This document shows, in pieces, positions 15,257 through 27,398 of a DNA stretch of 63,213 bases; within the stretch, counting starts at the first letter, position 1; each line of letters begins with the position of its first letter. Below the pieces are notes generated by a model. The model ran no database searches, was not told the DNA's origin, and saw only the letters and a program-made list of their open reading frames with translations. The position numbers were made by a program, and so were the translations under genes. Source of the DNA: an uncultured Alphaproteobacteria bacterium (lineage in GTDB: Bacteria; Pseudomonadota; Alphaproteobacteria; Rhodobacterales; Rhodobacteraceae); NCBI GenBank assembly GCA_913051655.1, contig CAJXHI010000016.1, positions 1 through 63,213 of the forward strand, in the 5' to 3' direction.

Positions 15257-17587
15257 TTAATCGGCGGTCAGAAGAGGGGGCTTATTTCCGGAAAGCCGAG
15301 GCTTTGCAGGACCTTGAAGCTTTAGCGTCAATTCGCCCTTGAGAACCCCTACTTTCACAAGACCGCCTTTTGCCAATTTGCCAAACAACAATTCTTCTGC
15401 CAGCGGCTTCTTAATATATTCTTGAATGGCACGACCGAGCGGACGCGCACCCATTTTTTCGTCATACCCTTTGTCAGCCAACCATTCTGCTGCCGCTTTA
15501 GACAGTTCAATGGCCACATGGCGATCCATCAATTGCGCCTCAAGCTGCAGAACAAATTTTTCAACAACCTGAAGGATTGTCTCCTTTGGAAGTGGCGCAA
15601 AGCTTATAACAGCGTCCAAACGGTTGCGAAATTCTGGCGTAAACATCCGTTCAATTGCGGCAGTGTCTTCGCCTTCCCGCCGGTCACGTCCAAACCCGAT
15701 CGCGGCTTTAGCCATATCCGCAGCCCCTGCGTTTGACGTCATGATCAAGATCACATTACGAAAGTCAACAGAGCGCCCGTTATGATCGGTCAACGTTCCG
15801 TGGTCCATGACCTGTAAGAGGATGTTGAACACATCTGGATGCGCCTTTTCGATCTCATCCAAAAGGAGGACGCAGTGCGGATGCTGGTCCACGCCGTCGG
15901 TCAGTTGCCCACCCTGATCGAACCCGACGTAGCCCGGAGGCGCTCCTATCAAACGGCTTACAGCGTGTTTTTCCATGTATTCGGACATATCAAAGCGCAG
16001 CATTTCCACGCCAAGCACGTCCGCAAGCTGCTTTGCCACCTCCGTTTTACCTACTCCAGTAGGACCTGCGAAAAGATAGTTTCCGATCGGTTTTTCCGGT
16101 TCGCGCAATCCCGCACGCGCCAGTTTGATGGCGGATGAAAGAGCTTCTATTGCCGCATCCTGACCAAAAACCACCCGTTTCAAAGAGGCTTCCAAATCTT
16201 TCAATATGGCAGCATCATCCTTGCTGACGTTCTTAGGTGGAATACGCGCAATTTTAGCAACGACCGATTCGATTTCCTTAATACCGATGGTTTTGCGCCG
16301 CTTGCTTTCGGCGACAAGGTGCTGTGCTGCACCGGCCTCATCTATTACGTCAATCGCTTTGTCGGGTAATTTGCGGTCGGTAATGTAGCGGGCCGAGAGC
16401 TCTACAGCTGATTTGATCGCTTCGGCGGTGTATTTGATGCTGTGGTGGTCTTCAAAGTAGCCTTTGATACCGCGCAGGATTTTCACTGCATCATCTACGC
16501 TGGGTTCTTTGACGTCGATTTTTTGAAATCTGCGGCTAAGTGCACGGTCTTTTTCAAAGTGCTGGCGATATTCTTTATATGTTGTAGACCCCATGGTGCG
16601 TAATTTTCCGCCCTGAAGTGCAGGCTTTAAAAGGTTTGAAGCATCCATCGCCCCGCCAGAGGTTGCACCGGCGCCGATTACTGTGTGAATTTCATCAATG
16701 AACAAAACCGCATCAGGATGGGCTTCCAATTCTGTGACCACGGCTTTCAGCCGCTCTTCGAAATCACCACGATATCTTGTACCGGCCAAAAGGGCACCCA
16801 TGTCTAAACTATAGATTGTCGTCTTAGACAAGACTGCCGGAGTGTCACCGCTGACAACCTTGCGCGCCAGTCCTTCCGCGATGGCGGTTTTCCCGACACC
16901 TGGATCACCAACAAGCAGGGGATTGTTCTTGCGTCTACGGCACAGTACCTGCACGCAACGCTCCACTTCGTCTTCACGCCCAATCAGAGGGTCAATGCTG
17001 CCCTCGACTGCTTTGGCGTTCAAATCGACGCAATACTTGCCAAGAGCTGATTCTTTCTTCTCTTCGTTAGAGTTTTGATCGGTTGTGAACGGATCTTCTT
17101 CTTTTTCACTTGATCCGATAACCGGTCGCGATTCTTCATATGAGGGATCTTTAGCAACCCCGTGTGCGATGAAATTTACGGCGTCATACCGCGTCATGTC
17201 CTGTTCCTGAAGAAAATACGCCGCATTAGATTCCCGCTCGGCGAAAATGGCCACCAAAACGTTAGCTCCAGTAACCTCTTTACGTCCTGACGACTGCACA
17301 TGAATTGCTGCGCGTTGAACTACCCGTTGAAACGCTGCTGTCGGCACAGCCTCGGATCCTTCGATTTCAGCAATGAGATTGCTTAGATCGTTGTCAATGA
17401 ATTCGAGAAGATTTGAGCGTAATTCTGAAAGGTCTACGTCGCAGGCTTTCAGGACTTTTTCCGCGTCTGGTTCATCCAGTAATGACAAAAGTAAATGTTC
17501 GAGCGTAGCAAATTCATGGGATCTTGCATTCGCCAGTGCGAGTGCAGAATGAATTGCCTGTTCCAGACTTGTTGAAAACGAAGGCAC
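15257..17587 (-). CDS. clpA: ATP-dependent Clp protease ATP-binding subunit ClpA
   Basis: ClpA is the AAA+ unfoldase that feeds substrates into the ClpP chamber, with ClpS delivering N-degron proteins. The 776-residue protein has the N-terminal Clp repeat domain (about 1-145), a first ATPase domain with Walker A GDPGVGKT, a second with GPTGVGKT, and the C-terminal D2-small domain. The loop around AAIGFGRDRREG is in the position of the ClpP-docking IGF/L loop. Translation starts at a GTG (17587-17585) preceded by AAGGAG eight bases away; no ATG gives a better start. clpS is not adjacent. gloB lies upstream on the same strand and the decayed M23 gene downstream. Confidence 0.96.
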   Translation of the reverse strand: MPSFSTSLEQAIHSALALANARSHEFATLEHLLLSLLDEPDAEKVLKACDVDLSELRSNLLEFIDNDLSNLIAEIEGSEAVPTAAFQRVVQRAAIHVQSSGRKEVTGANVLVAIFAERESNAAYFLQEQDMTRYDAVNFIAHGVAKDPSYEESRPVIGSSEKEEDPFTTDQNSNEEKKESALGKYCVDLNAKAVEGSIDPLIGREDEVERCVQVLCRRRKNNPLLVGDPGVGKTAIAEGLARKVVSGDTPAVLSKTTIYSLDMGALLAGTRYRGDFEERLKAVVTELEAHPDAVLFIDEIHTVIGAGATSGGAMDASNLLKPALQGGKLRTMGSTTYKEYRQHFEKDRALSRRFQKIDVKEPSVDDAVKILRGIKGYFEDHHSIKYTAEAIKSAVELSARYITDRKLPDKAIDVIDEAGAAQHLVAESKRRKTIGIKEIESVVAKIARIPPKNVSKDDAAILKDLEASLKRVVFGQDAAIEALSSAIKLARAGLREPEKPIGNYLFAGPTGVGKTEVAKQLADVLGVEMLRFDMSEYMEKHAVSRLIGAPPGYVGFDQGGQLTDGVDQHPHCVLLLDEIEKAHPDVFNILLQVMDHGTLTDHNGRSVDFRNVILIMTSNAGAADMAKAAIGFGRDRREGEDTAAIERMFTPEFRNRLDAVISFAPLPKETILQVVEKFVLQLEAQLMDRHVAIELSKAAAEWLADKGYDEKMGARPLGRAIQEYIKKPLAEELLFGKLAKGGLVKVGVLKGELTLKLQGPAKPRLSGNKPPLLTAD

Positions 17588-17642
17588 GGTTAGCGCTCCT
17601 TTCCTTCATTGGGTAGATTACCCTTTGTATCACATACTCCTA

Positions 17643-17672
17643 AAGTGTGGTCGATCTTGGCCACTCTTCAAG
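17643..17672 (-). promoter_or_regulatory. Possible heat-shock (sigma-32) promoter of clpA
   Basis: On the minus strand, CTTGAAG (17672-17666) and CACACTT (17649-17643) lie 16 bases apart, 56 nt before the clpA GTG. The first matches the sigma-32 -35 element in six of seven positions; the second is a weak -10. Heat induction of clpA is plausible, but the match is only partial. Confidence 0.25.
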
Positions 17673-17732
17673 TGTTTTTTCAAAAATTTTTGCTTTCATC
17701 TTAAAATTATCCATTGGACATGCCCGAAATGG

Positions 17733-18500
17733 TTAAAATTTGTCCTTTCTGCAGCGGATTTCCGCAAAAACCTGATCATCACTGGCGTTTTGCATGCCGA
17801 GAATGTGGCGGATGTTCGCGCTTTGTGGTCGTAAAAAAGGATTTGTTTCGAGCTCTTCACGAAGTGTGGAAGGGACAGTTGGCTGATTTTTATTGCGGAG
17901 GTCAGAAATTCTACGAATTCTGTCTTTTAAGGCGGCATTCTGCGGTTCAATGGTCAAAGCAAAGCGCGCATTTGCACTGGTATATTCGTGACCTGAGCAG
18001 ACGAGGCAGTCTGGGTCAAGTGCGGTAAGTTTCAAGAGGCTGTTCCACATTTGCGTCGCGCTGCCTTCAAACAATCGTCCGCATCCTAGCGCCATAAGAC
18101 TATCGGCCGTAAACAATAGTTTTTCTTCTTCAAAGAGAACAGCAATATGTCCAATGGTATGTCCTGATACATCAAAAACTCGGCCATTCTGAGTTCCGAT
18201 TTTAAAATTATCACCTTCAGTGACGGCCAGATCCAATGGCGGTAGCCTGTGCTGATCAGTGGCGGCTCCGATCACGCGGGCGGGATGAGCATGCAGTAAT
18301 TCCTCTAACCCCTGAACATGATCTGCATGATGATGGGTGATCAAAACATCGCTTAAGGTCCATCCGGTTTCTACTAGTGCCTTTTTGATTGGGGCTGCTT
18401 CTGGGACGTCGACGAGCAGCGTTTTTTTACTGTCTCTGTCATGAACAAGAAACGCATAGTTGTCGCTTAAACATGGGATTGTGATCAATTGAAAAGACAT
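17733..18500 (-). CDS. gloB: Hydroxyacylglutathione hydrolase (glyoxalase II)
   Basis: GloB hydrolyses S-lactoylglutathione to D-lactate and glutathione, completing methylglyoxal detoxification. This 255-residue metallo-beta-lactamase-fold protein has the metal-binding motif THHHADH at residues 55-61, further metal ligands in SGHTIGH (about 125-131), and CSGHEYT (about 160-168). The family start [17 protein letters not shown] fixes the ATG at 18500; the open frame reaches 18545 without family-like residues. It is divergent from the methyltransferase gene and lies upstream of clpA on the same strand. Confidence 0.95.
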   Translation of the reverse strand: MSFQLITIPCLSDNYAFLVHDRDSKKTLLVDVPEAAPIKKALVETGWTLSDVLITHHHADHVQGLEELLHAHPARVIGAATDQHRLPPLDLAVTEGDNFKIGTQNGRVFDVSGHTIGHIAVLFEEEKLLFTADSLMALGCGRLFEGSATQMWNSLLKLTALDPDCLVCSGHEYTSANARFALTIEPQNAALKDRIRRISDLRNKNQPTVPSTLREELETNPFLRPQSANIRHILGMQNASDDQVFAEIRCRKDKF

Positions 18501-18561
18501 CGGTATCTGGACCTGTGCTATTAAACTTGCGATACTCTGTCTCAAACAAGAGCCTTGCGCA

Positions 18562-19344
18562 ATGCACTTAGACGTTGAAGATCTCCGTAATTTTTATTAC
18601 CGCCAAAAGCTTGGCCGGTCAGTACAACGCGTCGTTAAGCAGGAAATACTGCGCCTTTGGCCTGATGTGAGTGGACAAACTGTCGCAGGGTTCGGGTTTG
18701 CCATACCGCTTTTACGCCCTTTTCTGTCCAAATCCCGTCGTGTAATCGCACTGATGCCGGGGCCTCAAGGTGTGATGGCTTGGCCAACGCCACAGGATAA
18801 CGTTGCGGTTCTTTGTGAGGAAGCAAGATGGCCAATCGATACAGGACATATTGATCGGTTGGTCGTGCTTCATGGTTTGGAAACTAGTGATGATCAAAAC
18901 GCGGTTTTGTCAGAAGCATTTCGAGTTCTTGGTCCTGGTGGAAGGGCAATATTCATTGTGCCAAATAGAGTGGGGCTGTGGTCGCGCAGCGATATGACTC
19001 CGATGGGATATGGCCGCCCGTACACGAGTGGGCAACTTGAGACACAGCTTAGAATACAGGGGTTTTTGCCAGAAAAATCACTGACTGCCCTCTATCAACC
19101 GCCATCATTTAAGAGACGCTGGCAACGGTTTGGGGGCGTTATTGAACGCTTCGGGCGTAGCATTCCGTTTTTGGCAGGAGGTATTCTTATTCTTGAGGCC
19201 AGTAAGCGAGTGCATCCAGCAACAGGCAGCAGAATTGGCGCTGCAGCCAAAAAAAGTATAGGGGTTTTAGGCGGTCTTACTGGCGGCAAACCAAAGCCCG
19301 CTTTGCAAAGTGAAATTTTGCGTTCCTGCCAATACAGAACGTGA
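18562..19344 (+). CDS. Class I SAM-dependent methyltransferase-like protein
   Basis: The 260-residue protein resembles class I methyltransferases. A beta-alpha segment at residues 40-50 ([12 protein letters not shown]) stands where motif I binds SAM, but the usual GxGxG is degenerate. [12 protein letters not shown] (about 102-113) and [14 protein letters not shown] (about 122-135) match the later motifs of the fold. It is divergent from gloB with about 60 nt between the starts, an arrangement I associate with this bacterial group. Substrate is unknown, and the weak motif I leaves open that it binds SAM poorly. Confidence 0.75.
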   Translation: MHLDVEDLRNFYYRQKLGRSVQRVVKQEILRLWPDVSGQTVAGFGFAIPLLRPFLSKSRRVIALMPGPQGVMAWPTPQDNVAVLCEEARWPIDTGHIDRLVVLHGLETSDDQNAVLSEAFRVLGPGGRAIFIVPNRVGLWSRSDMTPMGYGRPYTSGQLETQLRIQGFLPEKSLTALYQPPSFKRRWQRFGGVIERFGRSIPFLAGGILILEASKRVHPATGSRIGAAAKKSIGVLGGLTGGKPKPALQSEILRSCQYRT

Positions 19345-19592
19345 CTGTCACATGGCATACTTTGATCTAATGCGTTACGTCACAGGAGCCATGCTTTTCA
19401 TAGCTCAGGAAAACCTCCGTGCAGATTGGTTTTAAAAGTGGTAGATTCGTAGACTAAATATCTTCATTGGTGTTGCGAGTACGGAAAGGCTCTGCTACAC
19501 CCACCACGATTTCGCTAGCTATGTCTGGCGTTGGTTGAAATATAAAACCGTTGGGGTCTTTGACTCTTTGCGGAAAAATCGGAAGGGTGGAC

Positions 19593-20153
19593 GTGTCCGA
19601 ACCAGCTTCGATATCCTCTGGCATAGCTGCGCGATATGCGCAGGCTTTGTTTGAGCTCACAAAAAGTCAAGATGAACTGGATAAGTTGGAAAGCGACATT
19701 CAGAGCCTAAAAGATGCGTTGGCGGGAAGTGCTGAAATGAATTCCTTGATAAACTCCCCGGTTTACAGCCGTGATGCGCAATCAAAGGCGATTCTGGCCA
19801 TTGCTGACAAGATGAAGCTGTCGCGGGCAATGAGAAATACACTTGGCCTTATGGCCGCAAAACGACGTTTGTTTGTGATGCCTTCGTTTTTAGAACGCTT
19901 GAGCGGTTTAATTGCAGGCGACAAAGGCGAGGTCAGCGCTGAGGTGGCGTCCGCCAAGGCCCTAACTAAACCACAGTCTGATAAACTTTCGAAGATTATC
20001 TCAGCGCGTGTTGGAAAAGCCGTGAAAATCAATGCGACCGTCGATGCAGATATCATCGGCGGCCTTGTTGTTAAAGTTGGATCGAAAATGATCGACACGT
20101 CGATCCGGTCTAAATTGAACTCCCTACAGAACGTAATGAAAGAGGTCGGATAA
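19593..20153 (+). CDS. atpH: F1 ATP synthase subunit delta
   Basis: The delta subunit links the F1 head to the peripheral stalk. The 186-residue protein starts at a GTG (19593) giving MSEPASISSGIAARYAQALFEL, the family N-terminus, with GGAAGG about seven bases before it; the open frame extends to 19551 but those residues are not conserved. The C-terminal region, GGLVVKVGSKMIDTSIRSKL, is the OSCP/delta signature. It is the first gene of the atpHAGDC operon and abuts atpA, whose ATG follows the stop directly. F0 genes are not here; in alphaproteobacteria they usually sit elsewhere. Confidence 0.95.
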   Translation: MSEPASISSGIAARYAQALFELTKSQDELDKLESDIQSLKDALAGSAEMNSLINSPVYSRDAQSKAILAIADKMKLSRAMRNTLGLMAAKRRLFVMPSFLERLSGLIAGDKGEVSAEVASAKALTKPQSDKLSKIISARVGKAVKINATVDADIIGGLVVKVGSKMIDTSIRSKLNSLQNVMKEVG

Positions 20154-21692
20154 ATGGGTATCCAAGCAGCCGAAATTTCCGCAATTCTAAAAGAGCAAAT
20201 CGAAGGCTTTGATCAAGAGGCCGAAGTCGCAGAGGTTGGACGCGTCTTGTCTGTGGGCGATGGTATCGCCCGAGTGCACGGATTAGATCAAGTGCAGGCC
20301 GGTGAAATGGTCGAGTTTCCAGGTGGTATTAAGGGAATGGCGCTAAATTTGGAAACAGACAACGTTGGTGTTGTTATCTTCGGAACTGATCGCGACATCA
20401 CCGAAGGCGACGTTGTGAAACGCACCAATTCGATCGTGGATGTCCCTGCGGGTGATGCGCTTCTGGGTCGGGTTGTCGACGCGTTAGGTAATCCAATTGA
20501 CGGCAAGGGTCCAATCAAAGGGGCAGAGCGCCGGATCGCAGATGTGAAAGCGCCTGGTATTATTCCCCGTAAATCGGTTCATGAGCCAATGGCGACGGGT
20601 CTGAAATCCGTGGACGCGATGATTCCAATCGGTCGGGGTCAGCGCGAATTGATCATTGGGGATCGCCAGACGGGTAAGACAGCGGTCGCCCTTGACACAA
20701 TCCTCAACCAGAAAAGCTACAACGATCAAGCTGGTGATGATGAAAGCAAAAAGCTATATTGTGTATATGTTGCCGTTGGTCAGAAACGTTCAACCGTCGC
20801 GCAGCTTGTCAAGAAGCTAGAAGAAAGTGGCGCTATGCAATACACTGTGGTTGTTGCATCAACAGCTTCTGATCCTGCACCAATGCAATTCCTCGCACCC
20901 TACTCCGCAACATCTATGGCAGAATATTTTCGCGACAATGGCCGTCATGCATTGATCATTTACGATGACTTGTCCAAGCAAGCAGTGTCTTATCGTCAGA
21001 TGTCCTTGCTTCTTCGGCGTCCACCCGGGCGTGAAGCTTATCCAGGTGACGTTTTCTATCTGCACTCTCGTTTGTTGGAGCGTTCCGCAAAGTTGAACGA
21101 AGAAAACGGTTCGGGGTCGTTGACGGCGTTGCCGATTATTGAAACACAAGGTGGTGATGTGTCGGCCTTTATACCAACGAATGTGATTTCCATTACGGAT
21201 GGGCAGATCTTTCTTGAAACTGAATTGTTCTATCAGGGTATTCGGCCTGCGGTGAACACAGGCCTTTCAGTGTCCCGCGTTGGATCCTCTGCACAAACGT
21301 CAGCTATGAAATCTGTGGCGGGTCCTGTGAAGCTGGAATTGGCGCAATATCGTGAGATGGCAGCCTTCGCGCAGTTTGGCTCTGACTTAGACGCTGCGAC
21401 ACAGGCGCTGTTAAATCGTGGTGCGCGGTTAACGGAACTTATGAAGCAGCCACAGTACTCGCCGCTGACCAATGCGGAAATCGTCTGTGTTATCTTTGCA
21501 GGCACTAATGGCTACCTTGACGGTATCTCGGTTAATGATGTCGGTAGGTATGAAGCGGGGCTGATTTCGCATCTGCGTAACAACAGTGCTGATTTGTTGG
21601 CTTACATAACCAATGAAGACCCAAAGATCAAAGGCGAAGCGGAAGGAAAAATCCGCGCAGCACTCGACACATACGCCGCAGATTTTGCATAA
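20154..21692 (+). CDS. atpA: F1 ATP synthase subunit alpha
   Basis: Alpha forms the catalytic hexamer with beta and carries non-catalytic nucleotide sites. The 512-residue length is standard. The P-loop [12 protein letters not shown] lies near residues 170-181, the ATP synthase alpha/beta signature [15 protein letters not shown] near 364-378, and the N-terminal beta-barrel covers the first 95 residues. The start codon directly follows the atpH stop and the gene ends 12 nt before atpG, so it is co-transcribed. Confidence 0.98.
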   Translation: MGIQAAEISAILKEQIEGFDQEAEVAEVGRVLSVGDGIARVHGLDQVQAGEMVEFPGGIKGMALNLETDNVGVVIFGTDRDITEGDVVKRTNSIVDVPAGDALLGRVVDALGNPIDGKGPIKGAERRIADVKAPGIIPRKSVHEPMATGLKSVDAMIPIGRGQRELIIGDRQTGKTAVALDTILNQKSYNDQAGDDESKKLYCVYVAVGQKRSTVAQLVKKLEESGAMQYTVVVASTASDPAPMQFLAPYSATSMAEYFRDNGRHALIIYDDLSKQAVSYRQMSLLLRRPPGREAYPGDVFYLHSRLLERSAKLNEENGSGSLTALPIIETQGGDVSAFIPTNVISITDGQIFLETELFYQGIRPAVNTGLSVSRVGSSAQTSAMKSVAGPVKLELAQYREMAAFAQFGSDLDAATQALLNRGARLTELMKQPQYSPLTNAEIVCVIFAGTNGYLDGISVNDVGRYEAGLISHLRNNSADLLAYITNEDPKIKGEAEGKIRAALDTYAADFA

Positions 21693-21704
21693 GAGGATTT
21701 CCCT

Positions 21705-24025
<2,321 letters not shown>

Positions 24026-24037
24026 AGGAGGCCCTAG

Positions 24038-24463
24038 GTGGTAGACACAATGAAGTTTGATCTAGTAAGCCCTGAACGTAGACTGGCATCGATGCAGGTG
24101 CAAGCTGTTCAGATCCCGGGTACAGATGGTGATATGACGGCAATGCCAGGTCACATGCCTGTGATCACAACACTGCGCCCCGGCATCCTGACGGTTACGA
24201 CTGACGATGGTGATCAGGAATTTGTAGTGACAGGTGGCTTTGCAGAGGTGAGCGAAGGGTTGACGGTTTTGGCTGAAAATGCACTGCCCCGTGCGGACAT
24301 GACGCAAGAGAACTACGACGCCATGATCAAAGTAGCAGAAAACCTATATGGTCAGGCGCAGGAAAACTTTGTTAGTGAGCCAGGTCCTGTAGATGAGGCA
24401 GCAAAAATGTTGTCTGATATGGTGGCGCTAGGGGATCAGATCGGTCTTTCGTCAACACGCTGA
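24038..24463 (+). CDS. atpC: F1 ATP synthase subunit epsilon
   Basis: Epsilon couples the rotor to the c-ring and inhibits ATP hydrolysis. The 141-residue protein has the N-terminal beta sandwich, with [11 protein letters not shown] at the start and [21 protein letters not shown] near 28-48. The C-terminal helical part is short, as often seen in alphaproteobacteria. The GTG at 24038 is chosen as start because AAAGGAG lies seven bases before it; the ATG at 24050 is too far from that site. It ends the operon. Confidence 0.95.
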   Translation: MVDTMKFDLVSPERRLASMQVQAVQIPGTDGDMTAMPGHMPVITTLRPGILTVTTDDGDQEFVVTGGFAEVSEGLTVLAENALPRADMTQENYDAMIKVAENLYGQAQENFVSEPGPVDEAAKMLSDMVALGDQIGLSSTR

Positions 24464-24492
24464 GAAGTATAAACAGCGCTTAATTGTATGGC

Positions 24493-24525
24493 CTGCAAGA
24501 TATGCTTTGCAGCGCTTCCATTTTT
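24493..24525 (+). terminator. Weak terminator candidate after atpC
   Basis: CTGCAA (24493-24498) and TTGCAG (24507-24512) can pair around an eight-base loop; a run of five T follows at 24521-24525 after an eight-base gap. The six-base stem and offset T run make it a poor intrinsic terminator, but it is 30 nt past the last atp gene. Confidence 0.25.
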
Positions 24526-24627
24526 AAGCATCTTATGACGTCCGTTAGCCTAATGTTTCGATGCTCCTTGCACTTAGGCGCAAACCGTCACACAAGGAGT
24601 GTGAGCACACTTTTTATTGAATACTGA

Positions 24628-24957
24628 CGCCGCAACTTATTGATTATGAAACCAGCAACTGAAGTGCTGATTGATACGTCGGCATTTTGGGTATCTTCAT
24701 AAAGATCCTCAACCTTGCGTGGATTGACTACGGCAGCCACACGTTAGCCATTGCAACATTAATAGACGGCTGACCAATTTCTGTACCCTGCGTATCGCCA
24801 GCGCAGTGATCGTTCCAGTAGAGTATATTGCATGTACAGCTTGCTAATTGCCAGTAATGCTATCCGTACCAGTGTGTGCTTTCACTCAGGCTGACATCAA
24901 CTGCTGCGATTCCTGCTGACATCGTCAAAGTGGTAGTTGCGAAAAGACCATGTTTAG
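24628..24957 (-). pseudogene. Decayed porin gene, relic of the porin at 30324
   Basis: Read on the minus strand, this stretch aligns piecewise with the intact porin gene at 30324-31187. Near its start it shows GLFATTTLTMSAGIAAVDVSLS against VLLATTALAMSAGFASADVSLS in the intact protein, with nucleotide similarity beginning at AAACATG. Further on come LYWNDHCAGDTQGTEIGQPS against LDWNDDYRVEAQGSDLDQPS, and LYEDTQNADVSISTSVAGF against LYDDSQTGDVQISTSMAGF. Internal stops, frameshifts and a deletion after the first 30 codons destroy the frame, and the 3' half is not recognisable. It is therefore a dead duplicate or paralogue. Confidence 0.8.
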
Positions 24958-25887
24958 TCGCTTTCTAAGTGTCTCAAGCATATTGTTTCTTATGACGCTA
25001 AAATTATCGTCAAATCGATGCGAATAGATTTAATATGAAAGACACCTATAAAAATAGTAGTTTCTGTAATTTAGATGATGAAAAAATAGGTTATTAAACA
25101 AATGATAATTCACCAAAAAAGGAAAGAAAATGAGATTTAGAATGAAATGACGTACGACAAGCCTTTAGTTGAACATGATTTAGTTTTATATCGTTATTTT
25201 GCTGATTTTCTCTCCCTTACATCAAATCCTATAAAAACAAAAAAGCATGATCAATATACTTACTTAAAGCAGCTTGATCCTCTTTTTTAGTAATCTGAGA
25301 TAAATACAAATAAAATCACTGCATATTGACCAGTAGATCGCAGAATAATCTGATCAATGCTATAAAAATTCCATGATAATCATGCATCGCGTTGAGAGTT
25401 GATACCAAGCGACAACACTGTCAACAATCAACGGAAAAGTCCAATAGGAGATTTACGGCAGAAATTCTTAATTTGGATAAATTTACTGTCTGATATAAAT
25501 GTCAAAAAATACTCGTTTCTCGGTTGTGTAGTTGAATTTTTGATGTTGACTGAAGCATGCTGTGGTTAAATTCGTCAAGCTTAGTGGTGCAATATTGATA
25601 TGAGTGGGTGCGCTTTAACAGTACTGCTCAGTAAGACCGGCAAGAGGCGCATAATTTATTTAATTGAACATTCCCAGAAAGTAATTGTGATGATCCAGAA
25701 AATGACGGAGAGCTTAGGTATTCCTGTAACTAAAGGTACTTATTCGGTACAAAACGACATCAGCCTTTATGAGCCGCGAAAGCTTTTGGTTTACTCCATT
25801 CCTAATATAACGCAAATTTTTGCGCATCTGCATCCGGACAGCCTGAAGCAGATCGTAAGTAAGTTTCCTGGGGTTTTTGAAAACGCT
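24958..25887. other. A+T-rich gap without a convincing gene
   Basis: About 930 bases of very A+T-rich DNA lie between the porin relic and holA. A 47-codon frame at 25147-25290 is the only piece with a protein-like look, and it is listed separately. A longer plus-strand frame (25600-25944) lacks a ribosome site and its last 19 codons run antisense through holA; I do not call it. The stretch may be old eroded coding sequence. Confidence 0.4.
25147..25290 (+). CDS. Doubtful 47-residue ORF
   Basis: An ATG at 25147 opens 47 codons, ending KQLDPLF before TAG. A six-codon frame just upstream, preceded by AAAGGAAAG, overlaps its start as ATGA, which would allow coupled translation. The composition is polar and tyrosine-rich, with no recognised family. 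It may be a remnant or chance. Confidence 0.15.
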   Translation: MTYDKPLVEHDLVLYRYFADFLSLTSNPIKTKKHDQYTYLKQLDPLF

Positions 25888-26913
25888 TTACCTTCCGACC
25901 ATCATGGCGAGACGGATCATAACGCGCTCGGTGAGCGCCGCTGAGGGTACCGTTCGACCAGCAGAACGCAGCGTGAGGTCTAGATCGATAAGCATTTCAA
26001 TGGCTTTCTTGGCTTTAACAATACCCCAAATTTGCGCCTGATGCAGCAAACGGTCGCGCCGTGGGCCAAAGACTGGAGGACGCAGCCGCCCAAGACCTGC
26101 CCGCGCGCCACCCGGATCAGCGGTGATAATTAAGAGTGTTTTGAAATGACGCGTTGCCCCGATACAAAGGGCAACAGGCTGAATGCCTTGTGAAACGAGA
26201 CGTTCCATAATTGGGCCGATATTCTGTGCGTTTCCTTCGGCAATGCTGTTTAATATATCATCTACGGCCGCCTCATGGGATAGTGGCGCGCAAAGCTCTA
26301 TATCTTCAATTGTTACTGGCGTTTTATCATTCAGCTTATAAAGCGTAATCTTTTCAAGTGTTTGCTGAAAATCCCCCGGTTCAAGACTTCGGGATAGTGA
26401 CATCAGAGCCTGAAAAACATCCTGCGTCAACTCGGAAAGCCCTGCCTTTTCCACGGCCATCTGAATATCGCTCTGACTTGGAGGGTCAGCATAGATAGCC
26501 GCAGCGTAGACATTTGGATGGTTTTCAAACAATTTGCGCAAGGGTGACGCGGCCCGTAGTTGTGCTGCAGTGATAATCATTTGAGCATCGCCATCGCGCC
26601 AGTCTTCTAAAGCGTTGCTTACAATAGCTGCTATCGAGTCAGAGGCGTCCTCTAAAAATGCGACCCGCGGACCCGGGAAAAAGCTTTGCGCCTTCACAGC
26701 ATCGTTTAACAAAGCGGGTTCTTTGCGCAGTTCTGCCGTGGAAATGCGGCTGAGGCGCATTTCTTCTTCCCCATTTGGTCCTACGAGCGCTTTAATCACT
26801 TCTTGTCGCTTTAAGGCGGTCCGCATCGGATCTGGACCGTAGATTAATATTCCCGCTCTTTCAGCTTCGGGATTGCGAAAATATGCGCCTACTTTTTGAG
26901 CTGGAAGCTTCAA
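25888..26913 (-). CDS. holA: DNA polymerase III subunit delta
   Basis: HolA is the clamp-loader subunit that opens the beta sliding clamp. The 341-residue length and the domain pattern fit: ILIYGPDPMRTALKRQEVIK at residues 22-41 is the family N-terminal motif, and the C-terminal helical domain carries ALCIGATRHFKTLLII. The start overlaps lptE by four bases, and it is the third gene of the leuS-lptE-holA operon common in this bacterial group. Confidence 0.93.
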   Translation of the reverse strand: MKLPAQKVGAYFRNPEAERAGILIYGPDPMRTALKRQEVIKALVGPNGEEEMRLSRISTAELRKEPALLNDAVKAQSFFPGPRVAFLEDASDSIAAIVSNALEDWRDGDAQMIITAAQLRAASPLRKLFENHPNVYAAAIYADPPSQSDIQMAVEKAGLSELTQDVFQALMSLSRSLEPGDFQQTLEKITLYKLNDKTPVTIEDIELCAPLSHEAAVDDILNSIAEGNAQNIGPIMERLVSQGIQPVALCIGATRHFKTLLIITADPGGARAGLGRLRPPVFGPRRDRLLHQAQIWGIVKAKKAIEMLIDLDLTLRSAGRTVPSAALTERVMIRLAMMVGR

Positions 26914-27398
26914 ATTTCCCCCTTTGCTGCCGCTAGCAGCAAGTCATCAACAAGCTGATCTGAGAGGATTTTCATCAAACGCTTTGTGGCGTCGCGCCCG
27001 GAAGCATCACTTGCTACAGAAGAGGCCAAGGCTGAATAGCTGGTAAACACATTGATTTCGTTTGATTTTACCATTTCACCTGTTTTTTTAAGGGTGATTT
27101 TGTAGCTTAGCTTACCTTTCAAAATGCTTCTGTGTGATCGTCCATCTGCATCAATTGCCGCATTGGTCGTATTTGTTGAAATGCTATATGACAGAACATA
27201 TCGACCTAGGCGGTTGTCAGAAACCTGCCTCTTTAGATTATGGTAAAACTGATAGGATCCCCTGTCAGTTGGCGCCTTGAGAACAAAGGCGTCACGTATG
27301 GAGGCTGCCGTTGTTGAGGAAGTGTATGCAGGTTCAAAACCGCAAGCGCCGAGCAGGAGTAGCGCAAACAGCGCTGAGATCCGCTTAAACAACAACAT
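26910..27398 (-). CDS. lptE: LPS assembly lipoprotein LptE
   Basis: LptE plugs the LptD barrel that inserts lipopolysaccharide in the outer membrane. This 162-residue protein has a lipoprotein signal (residues 1-18) with lipobox LLGAC, so C19 would be acylated. The mature part begins GFEPAYT, typical of alphaproteobacterial LptE. Sequence conservation in this family is low, so the call rests on the N-terminus, size, and position: it overlaps leuS by 14 bases and holA by four. Confidence 0.88.
   Translation of the reverse strand: MLLFKRISALFALLLLGACGFEPAYTSSTTAASIRDAFVLKAPTDRGSYQFYHNLKRQVSDNRLGRYVLSYSISTNTTNAAIDADGRSHRSILKGKLSYKITLKKTGEMVKSNEINVFTSYSALASSVASDASGRDATKRLMKILSDQLVDDLLLAAAKGEI

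Noticed and set aside
25600-25944. 114-codon plus-strand frame
   Set aside because: No ribosome site, no known family, and the last 57 bases run antisense through the end of holA.
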